Shown one piece after another: positions 56,132-64,000 of a DNA stretch of 64,000 bases (position 1 is its first letter; the number at the start of each line of letters is the position of its first letter). The DNA lies in contig JACAAK010000009.1 in NCBI GenBank assembly GCA_025093985.1, positions 3,038,001-3,102,000 on the forward strand, read 5' to 3'. This DNA is from Calvatia gigantea. Lineage: Eukaryota; Basidiomycota; Agaricomycetes; Agaricales; Lycoperdaceae. The notes below the pieces were generated by a model. It saw only the letters and a program-made list of their open reading frames with translations, had not been told where the DNA came from and ran no database searches. Made by a program: the position numbers and the translations under genes.

Positions 56132-56474
56132 GTCACATTTGATGTCAAGAGAATTCGGCCAAGGTAAACGTGACTTTTAGCACATTCATTTGTCGATAAT
56201 CGCTCGAAGTCCTGGCTTACTGGTAAGGACTATTCACATATCTTTCACGTTCTTTTAACACCGCTACCCACAGCAGTCTGGCCTGGAGCATTTCTGTGTG
56301 TGGTGTTCATCGGGCCGTCTGCAACCCGGCCCGTTTGCAGCCGCCAGATCGAAACTTGCGCGTCATTCTTTCTTTAGCCACGAGGACACACATGGCTTTC
56401 GCAGGAGTACTCAGAACTCACTTGGCCACAAACGCCTTCTTCCAGGAGCCCTCTAACTCAATTTCACATCCACC

Positions 56475-58633
56475 ATGCTGCTCGCTGGCCAACCCATCCC
56501 TGTCTACACCAATCTAACAGACCTCTACGGCACCTTCGGTTCCTCTCTCAACCACGCCGAAAGATGGAACAAGCTCGCCAATGAATTTACAAAACGCTTT
56601 GGTCATCCACCAGCGTATATTATACGAGCTCCGGGTCGAGTCAAGTGAGTAACAATTGCACGAGAGGGATTGAGATATTATGACTGATAAGTCCGAGCCC
56701 CCAGTCTCATTGGTAGGCACTTTGTGACTCCTGTTCATCGGAATCTGAATCAAAAATCTAGGCGAACACATTGATTACGCTTTGTTTGGTGTTCTACCAG
56801 CCGCCATCGAGCGGGATATCCTCGTCGCATGTGCTCCTCGGCAGGTTTCATCTGCCGGCCAAGAAGTACAAGACTCCCCCGGAGGCGTCATCGCCGAGAA
56901 TCTGAACTTGAAGTACTCTCGACAAGTATTTGCTCCGAGCGAGGAAGTGGGAGAATGGCACCTGGATATCGACAAGACGGAATTAAGATGGGAAAGCTAC
57001 GTCAAAGCAGGGTACTACGTGCGTCTTATTCTTCGATTGTCGAGATGTGTTAGTACTGAGATCGCTAGGAATCTGTAGGGTGTTTTGTCGCACTATTTTT
57101 CAAAGTCTACGGACCAGCTGCCCGTCCCTGTTGATTTGCTCGTGACGGGATCCGTACCAGCTGGCTCAGGCCTGTCGTCAAGTGCAGCAATGGTGGTAGC
57201 GAGCACTCTCGCATTTCTCGCAGTCAACAACAAGGTATATCGCGAATTGCTGTCTGTGCTGTAGAGTCGGCATTGACGAAACCTCACGTCATTTTCTACA
57301 GCTCGTACAGGTCGGGACTTCGGCGGACAAGCCTCTAAGCAAAGGCGATCTCGTCAAAATGGCTATGGAGAACGAAAAACGTGTCGGTGTCAACAGCGGC
57401 GGGTAAGGTTTTTCAAATCTTATCCTTCTCGAACCTTCGTATTTACATCTCTTCACAGCATGGACCAAGCAGCATCAGTCATGTCCCTCACCTCCTCAGC
57501 CCTCTACATCACCTTTTACCCAACACTCTCCGCCACACCTACCCCACTGCCCACTAACGCCGTATTCATAATCGCAAACTCGCTCATTGTGTCCGATAAG
57601 GCCCTCACAGCAAAATTTAACTACAATCTCCGCGTCGTTGAAACCCTCGTAGGAGCACGTATACTTGCGAGGCATTTGGGTGTAAAACTTAACGACGACC
57701 CCGCACATGACGGTAAAGGCGGGAAATGGGAAAAGGTGACCTACAGAGAGGTGTTGGGACGGTTGGTTGGTGAACCACAGGGATGTGGTCCTGAGGGCGA
57801 TATGGGTTCGGGGGCACTTATCGTAGCTCTAAAAAGCGTGATATCCAAACTTGACATACTTCTTCCAGAATCCGTTAAAGGATGGGGTGTCGAAACCCAA
57901 GGGCAGGAGCTAGGCGTGACGATGGAAGAGATGATCGAGATGTCCGGATTGACTCCGCAGGTATTCCACGAAGTATATCTCTCTTGGGTCGAAGGTAAGC
58001 TCTTTTTGTTATTTCCTTTTCTCGTCATGGCCACCCATTTCACTTCTTTACAGTTGAAACAACACATTTCCAACTATATAAACGCGCCAAACACGTCTTC
58101 TCCGAATCCCTCCGCGTCCTCCAATTCCGCAAGACGTGCCTCGAAAGCCCCGACAAACCTACAACCGCAAGCGCACGTCTCCAAGTCGAACGACTCGGTA
58201 GGCTAATGAATGAATCCCAACAAAGCTGTCAAACCCTTTTCGAGTGCTCTTGTCCAGAGTTGGATCTCCTTACGAAGTTGTGTCGAGAAGCTGGGGCTTA
58301 TGGTAGTCGTTTAACTGGTGGGTTTCATACCGACTGTCTTTCCTAGAAATATGATAGTGGATCACTGATGGTTGGACTGCGATAGGTGCTGGATGGGGCG
58401 GATGTACAGTATCCCTTGTCGCTGAAGACAAAGTCAACCAATTCGTGCAGAAGATCAAGGACACGTACTCGCCGTATAAGGATTTGGAAGGCGACAAGTT
58501 GAGCGAGGTGATTTTTGCAACACGGCCGAGTAGTGGTGCTTGTGGTGAGTGCTCAAGTTGTAATTTTGTGTGGACGATGGTGATGGCTGATGATTTCCAT
58601 TTTTATGATACAGTTTTCAAGGTTGAAGGTTGA
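56475..58633 (+). CDS. GAL1: galactokinase
   Basis: GHMP-family enzyme that phosphorylates galactose to galactose 1-phosphate, first step of the Leloir pathway. ATG 56475 in a CCACC context begins MLLAGQPIPVYTNLTDLYGT. Signature motifs follow: IIRAPGRVN|LIGEHIDY (galactose binding, split by an intron at 56644-56761), LLVTGSVPAGSGLSSSAAMV (ATP loop), NEKRVGVNSGGMDQAASVMS with its catalytic aspartate, and RLTGAGWGGCTVSLV near the end. The gene ends VFKVEG and TGA at 58633. About eight introns; no frame break. Length of about 530 residues fits the family. No GAL7 or GAL10 gene is seen nearby. It sits in the spacer of an inverted pair of NACHT genes. Confidence 0.95.
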
Positions 58634-59296
58634 GGAAAGCAGAAATGAAACGAATAATATTACGAACCAACAAAATTGTCGTTTTTGAAAATATGACTTG
58701 CGCATCCCGAAGTTTCAAATGGTCATTCAATCTGAGCTCCCATCCAAATTCTGCGATCCCGCCCATCCCGGATGTATATAAGAAGCATTAACGAAAATAT
58801 ACCCGGTCAATCAGGACTTCCAGTCGGATGTTAGCCCAAAATGAGCTAAGTACGGGGACCTTATTCCTGCGCATTGATTTCCCTTTTCGGCGTAGCTGAG
58901 AGAGGAACATGGGGTGTCGTCGAGATCTATTGAATTGTTGGAGACAATAATGAGTTGATCTACAAACAGCCCGGTAGATGCAGTACCAAGGTGCATCATG
59001 GCCATGTGAGCGCTGCAGCTTGTACGAAAACCATTTGAGCTCTAGCGGTTAAGGAAGGACTGGCAGTGGCGCAAGCCCTCGGTTCGGTGATTGCGAACGG
59101 ACCGAAGAATACCGCACAGCCAGATGTTCCAGAGTTCGGACTGACCCAAACTGCTGTGATTAAAAATTGTAGAAAGAGTCCCAAGAGATGTGTGAGTCCC
59201 CTTTACTGGTGAGGGAGGATTCCGAGCGAACATCGACAAGTAAATGTGCTAAAGGCCATGTGATCTAACCCGATTTCTCTCGACGTCAAATGTGAC
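58634..59296. other. spacer between GAL1 and NACHT copy 2
   Basis: No gene. The last 30 bases (around 59275-59300) match, inverted, the sequence just upstream of NACHT copy 1 (GACATCAAATGTGACATGGG in the other copy), so the inverted duplication includes promoter-proximal DNA. Confidence 0.5.
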
Positions 59297-61690
59297 TTGG
59301 GAGGGCTTTTATCCAGGATCCGTCAATTCATCTTGAACCTCTACCTACACATGCTACTGGAAACAATAGAATCGCTTGTCTCCCGCTCCAAGAAACGCAA
59401 GGAGTTGACCATACAAGTGCAGCCGATTCCAAATCCGATCAAGTCATCGACACCCGCCAACGATTTCCAACAGTGCCCGGCAATACAAGCACCGGCGCTA
59501 AACATGAAAGTGCCCCTCCACCCAGCATCGGGTCACCAATTGAAGGTCAGTGATCGGTGAAAGGATGCATACCTTTCTTTACAATCTACAGAGCGGCAAC
59601 CGCCAACTGCGCCTAGTGCAGGCCTCTCCCAATATGCCCACCATTTTACAATCAACAACCCCACGATGCTCACTCAGGTCATTAACTCTGGCGGAACAGG
59701 TGGGATATACATTCTGATATCTCCATGCCATTTCTAGATTCTAACCCAAGGTCGCCACTAGTTCTGCAGCTCCTCGCACAAAAAAGAATGCCCGGCGCAG
59801 AAGTCGACTCCTCTGCACGGGATCCCCCGCCAAAGTGCCATCCCGAGACTCGCAGAAGCTTGAGGGGTCGCATCGTACACTGGGCCGTCGGTGTCCATCG
59901 TCACTGGAGAATGCTGTGGATTTTGGGTCCCCCTGGGGTTGGAAAGTCCGCGGTTGCACAGACAATCGCGGAAGAGATGAAGGCCTCGGGTCGTCTCCGT
60001 GCCTCCCTGTTTTTCTCGAGGATTAACCATAGAGACGATCCCGACGGTGTTGTTCCGACACTTGTCTATCAGCTCGCCGTTAAATGCCCCGAATACAAAC
60101 GTGTTATCACCGAACGCTTCACTGAAGATCCTACGATCCTCGAGAAGAGTCGCCGGACCCAATTCAAAGAATTGATCATCGACCCCTTCCAAATCATCAT
60201 GACCCGAAACTCACAGATCATCCGAGAGCCGTTTTTGATTATCATCGATGGGCTAGACGAATGCAAAAGCAAGGAGGCCCAGTGTGAGTTCATCGAGCTC
60301 ATCAAGCGACCACGTCCGGCAGGTGGACGAATTCCCTCTCCTCCGGATGATCTGCAGTCGACCGGAGTGGCACCTGAAAGGCATGCTCTCGCAACCGGAC
60401 TTTGAAGTCACTTGCAAGCGCGAAGAACTCCTTATTGATGACGGGGAGGCTCAACAAGACGTTGCCCGTGTCCTTCAACTGGGATTTCGAGAAATCTGTC
60501 AGAGATACCGAGATCGACTCGAGGCAGGTTGGCCACACAGAGCACACCTCCGACAAATCTCTGTCACTTCTTCTGGCCTCTTCGCCTTCGCCTCGACCAT
60601 TGTAAAATTTGTCGGTGACAAGCATCGCAACGATCCTCAAGGCCAACTTGATATTTGTGTCCGCTTTCTTGGCGGCCATGGGACTCCAGGAGCTGTAAAT
60701 CCGTTGCACGCCCTTGACCTTCTCTACCGCCAAATTCTCTCTGACGTCCCTAAAGACATTCTTCCAACAACTATGCGCATCCTTGGCCTATCCGTATTAT
60801 ATTCCGACGCCCAACTCTCCGCACAGCATCAGGCGAACTTTCTTTCCATTGACCGGTCCACTTTCTACCGATCCCTACAACAGCTTCACTCAGTTGTTGA
60901 CGTCCCTTCTGCGAATGATGCTCTCTACCATCGTCTTCACTTCTACCACACTTCATTCGGGGATTATCTAGCTGATCCGCGCCGCTCTGGCTCCTTTTCC
61001 ATCAATAAGCCGGCGGTTCATTATGACGTTGCAGTCCACTCTCTCAAATGGCACGGAGGTTTGCTGGGTGCAGCTGAAACTAAAAATGGTAATATATCGA
61101 ACTCACCCTAAAACTTCCGCTCATGTTTGGTTTTCATGCTTCATGAAGCAGCATATACGGCCTGGTATCCAAAGCTGGAGTGGGCGCAGTCTAGCCACAA
61201 GCCCGAAAATTTCACAGCTGTGAAGGAGTTTTCGTGGCGAACGGGTTGGAAAACGTGTTCCCAGGTTTCTAGGCGCAGACACTCCAAGGATAGTTGCTGA
61301 GTTGCAAGACTTTGACTTCAGGGGTATGACTCGCAGTCCACCCTGGATTTAGGCGATTTTCTTGCCTGGCTGTATAAACTGGTGAATTCCATCTATTACC
61401 CTCAAAGATCTATTTTCTGACGGTTTGGTAGGGCGATAAAAACGACTCACTTATCCGGCTTACTGAAGGGGGCGCTCGAGGAGATAAGAGAGCCGTCTTG
61501 GTGGAACACCACCTGCATAATGGTGTGGACGACTTTATGCTGGCTTTTGGTTGGTCTCGTGGCACCAGTCTTGAAGAACCTCTTCATATTCAGCTAGGCA
61601 GAGCTGACAAGGTCTGCAACGTTGTGCTCAAGATTTTGATTGACTCCACTGGGTGACTTCTCGAGTGATAGCAGCAGCACCGAATTCGGG
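59297..61690 (+). pseudogene. NACHT-type NTPase protein (copy 2), single frameshift
   Basis: Inverted paralog of the gene at 53.6-56.1 kb. The ATG used by copy 1 is TTG here (59297), but an in-frame ATG at 59349 (MLLETIESLVSRSKKRKE) remains. The NTPase part reads LVLQLLAQKRMPGAEVDSSA, RMLWILGPPGVGKSAVAQ (Walker A), LIIIDGLDECKSKEAQCEF (Walker B), EFIELI. One extra A at about 60303 breaks the frame. The other frame then continues SDHVRQVDEFPLLRMICSRP, EELLIDDGEAQQDVARVLQL, APGAV-like GTPGAVNPLHALDLLYRQIL and FYHTSFGDYLADPRRSGSF without stops to 61109. A terminal module (DDFMLAFG, LHIQLGRADKVCNVVLKIL) follows near 61530-61640. One base from intact, so it could be a working gene if this is a sequencing error. 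Confidence 0.8.
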
Positions 61691-62459
61691 ATACGGGTAT
61701 GTTCTGGCATAACCCTCCTTGTAGAAATCTGATACTAAAATATTTTATATGTTTAACTGTTAAGTGAAATCCTCTCTCGTCCCACACTAGGCCTAGGCAC
61801 TCATAATGGAATTGAGATGTGATAATTTACGATAGTACAACACCTGTAAATGTATTATGAAGATCCCGGATGATTTTGTGAATTCATGAATAGGTTATAG
61901 CATGCCTAAAGCACGGCTGCAAATGAAGATTTCGGACATTTATCCAAGTTGAATTACCATCAAGGTCGGTTCAGTGCAGCTGCGCTGACTTGGGGAGTAT
62001 CAACACCCCTCACGTTACTAAATAATACAAGGGGACATATCATCATAAAAGGAAGAGGGGAAATGACTAGATATGACAACTATGGTATACGTGCGAGGGA
62101 GGTATCAGAAATAATTAGGATGAAGAAGGTAAAACAATGAGTCACAAGCAGAGTCTGTTTTGCAGGGAGGGAAAGGAAAACATAGAAAAATAGAATAGGG
62201 GCCTACCGGCGCTCAGCGCCATGACTATTATTACGAGAGGGTTACGCGCCAAAAGTCAAAGATTTGATATCGCATACAACGGGTTCACCTCGGACGGGCG
62301 CGGATGGCCAAAAGTCGGAAGTCGGAAGTCGGAAGTCAGGGGCTCAGTTGGTAAATCCGCCAGCGGATAAACAACCACAAAACTTCTTGACATTCACAGA
62401 TACGCCGTTGCCTTCTTTTTGCCTAGGGGAAGATAAAATAAATAAATATATCCAGTTGA
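61691..62459. other. intergenic, AT-rich, no supported gene
   Basis: Purine- and AT-rich spacer (for example AAGGAAGAGGGGAAATGACT near 62050). No coding signal was seen beyond the 3' end of the F-box/LRR-like gene. Confidence 0.5.
62314..62337 (+). repeat. heptanucleotide tandem repeat (GTCGGAA)n
   Basis: Three perfect GTCGGAA units and a partial fourth (GTC) in a row, a short microsatellite. Confidence 0.85.
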
Positions 62460-64000
62460 CTAATGGAAGAGAGTGTGGATGACATACTGATGTTTCATGT
62501 ATACGAGCCGGTCCTGGTCCATGTGTCCGTCTCCCCAGAAACTGGTCACGCTGGGGATGTGACGAGCGAAAGCTTCCAAGAGCCGGGTATCGACACGTGA
62601 GCCGGCACGCCAGAGTCCGATATCCCTCAGTTGCCAAGAAGTAAAATCTCGCGTGGCCAAGTCTTCTTCCAACGTCTGTCAAAAATGTGAGATTCAGCGA
62701 AAACAGGAAAGGAAGTAAAGTGGATAATACGTACCGACGAAATTGAAGGCTCAACAACGGTCCTACTTTCGTCGATAAATATTGACAACCTCTTCATGTT
62801 CGGCAACCCCACAGCAAGTAGATCCACCACATCCACATCCAGTCTCGACAAATTAAATCTCAACATCTCCAAATTCTCGCACCGCCCCAATACACTGACA
62901 ACATCGCGTAGTTCGTCAACCTGCAATGAGCGATCGCGGATACAGACTTTCGTCAACGTCTCCGCCGAACGGGAAATTGCCGTCCGCAGCATTGTCAACC
63001 CTTCAGGGAGGTGCGTAGGGAAAATCTCAAGTGTGCGGAGGGCAGTGAATGTGGTCGCGTCATTGGAAGTGAGTGTTGTCAGGAGAAATTGTGCGAGATC
63101 GAGTTCGGTTGTACGGTCTAATGCCGCCCCGGTTGGGTTTAATCGGATTTGCAGATCGCGCAAGAGGGGTGAGGTGGTTGGGGATAGGAAACGTAATAAA
63201 CCACTCGGGTCTTCGTACGCTTTGTTATATGGCATACGCAGGCTGACACGTTGAAGTTTATCGAAAGTGGGAGGGAAATGGTTGAAGAGCGTCGACAGAT
63301 CAAGGTCACACCAGAAGAAAAATGTGAGCGATTCGAGGTGGGATGAGAGACTGGAGATAAAAGGTGCGATATGGTTCTCGAGTGAATCGAGTTCACGCCT
63401 GTATTCCCTACTGGTGTTGTATAGGTTGACCGTGATTTCGAGTTCTAGAGTTTTTAGATGAGGGAGGGAGGGGTTGGAGGCGGCGAGGTGTGGGAAACTG
63501 TCAAGGTTGCCATTAAACACGAAGGTTGTTAGATTGGGACCGAAGGAGGACCAGGCAGCGGTGAGGAGAGGTTGAAGGCTAAAATTGGGATCGAGATCCC
63601 AGCAATCGATGGAGAAAGTTTCAAGGTTTGAAAGAGAGGGCATAACGCCGATAAGGAGATCCATGGTTTGGTCAAATGTGGGTATAGGACGTTGGGAGAG
63701 ACATGAGGAGAGGTAGGTATAGCTGGATTTAGTCTGGCGCTTGAGGTTGTGAAGTGAGATGGGGCAGATGTTGAGGCTGCTGGGGATGATCCCGGGTCGG
63801 CCTTGAATACCGAACTGCTTTGTCTCGACAAGCTTGATGTCGAGTTGGCGCACAAAGGCTGCGCAAAAGGGCGTCCTGTGTAAGTATATAAAAGTAAGGT
63901 TCACGATTGTTGTGTCGATGAGAAGCAGAAGCGTACTTGATATGGTTGAGAAGCTTGTACGTCAGCTGGTCCTCCCACTTCTCAACCCGAATGAGGCCGT
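62460..64000 (-). CDS. F-box/leucine-rich-repeat-like protein, 5'-truncated by window edge
   Basis: Minus-strand gene running off the right edge. The window-edge exon reads GLIRVEKWEDQLTYKLLNHI, typical of the region after an F-box in mushroom proteins of this sort. The long exon (about 63880-62735) has irregular LRR-like units: MPSLSNLETFSIDCWDLDPN, GPNLTTFVFNGNLDSFPHLA, LPHLKTLELEITVNL, LQRVSLRMPYNK, LLRDLQIRLNP, FTALRTLEIFPTHLPEGL, LTKVCIRDRSL, CENLEMLRFNLSRL, LPNMKRLSIFIDESR. An intron at about 62735-62678 leads to TLEEDLATRDFTSWQLRDIG, ending QYVIHTLFH. F-box/LRR proteins select substrates for SCF ubiquitin ligases; here the F-box itself lies outside the window, so the class is inferred from the repeats. 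Confidence 0.75.

Overview
This is nuclear DNA from a filamentous basidiomycete, almost certainly an Agaricomycete. Genes are short and closely packed on both strands. They are cut by many 45-65 base introns of the GT...CTAAC...AG type. The gene families also point to mushrooms: type-3 copper tyrosinase with a Cys-His motif, TKL-type kinases, small NACHT proteins, and zinc-module/PARP-like proteins. No virus, plasmid, CRISPR array, rRNA or convincing tRNA was seen.

Layout. 0-6 kb: 3' part of a tyrosinase gene, a decayed ADP/ATP carrier, and a small four-helix MARVEL-type membrane protein. 5.9-13.5 kb: a compact cluster of three PARP-like genes carrying repeated CxxC...HP(Y/F)CSxxC zinc modules, a NADAR (YbiA-like) gene, and a zinc-module protein with no PARP domain. 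14-25 kb: a low-complexity protein, COQ4, a multi-span membrane protein, a small hypothetical gene, PGS1, and another hypothetical ORF. 26-28 kb: a second tyrosinase on the minus strand whose last exon is frameshifted. 29.8-32.4 kb: mitochondrial ABC transporter ATM1.

32.4-46 kb is a mosaic of tandem duplications. Pieces of the ATM1 5' end, three TKL kinase copies, two 5' fragments of a NOT3-like gene, two PAS pieces and an ARID-like (SWI1-type) piece are interleaved. Each kinase copy follows a different fragment of a regulatory gene, and in each the reading frame can be followed across the junction: PAS plus a piece of the neighbouring coiled-coil gene in copy 1, NOT3 in copy 2, ARID in copy 3. 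Only copy 1 reads open throughout; copies 2 and 3 carry frameshifts.

46.5-49.8 kb: a large coiled-coil protein with a C-terminal hydrophobic segment. 49.8-53.5 kb: mostly non-coding, with several short repeats. 53.6-61.7 kb: two NACHT-type NTPase copies in inverted orientation flanking galactokinase GAL1, both damaged. 62.5-64 kb: 3' part of an F-box/LRR-like gene.

The two most interesting regions are (a) the PARP-like/NADAR/zinc-module cluster, which could pair a writer and an eraser of ADP-ribosylation, and (b) the kinase array, which looks like repeated domain capture in progress. Four housekeeping-type families in the window act in mitochondria (ADP/ATP carrier, COQ4, PGS1, ATM1). All intron positions were placed by eye from homology and splice consensus; none is checked against RNA.
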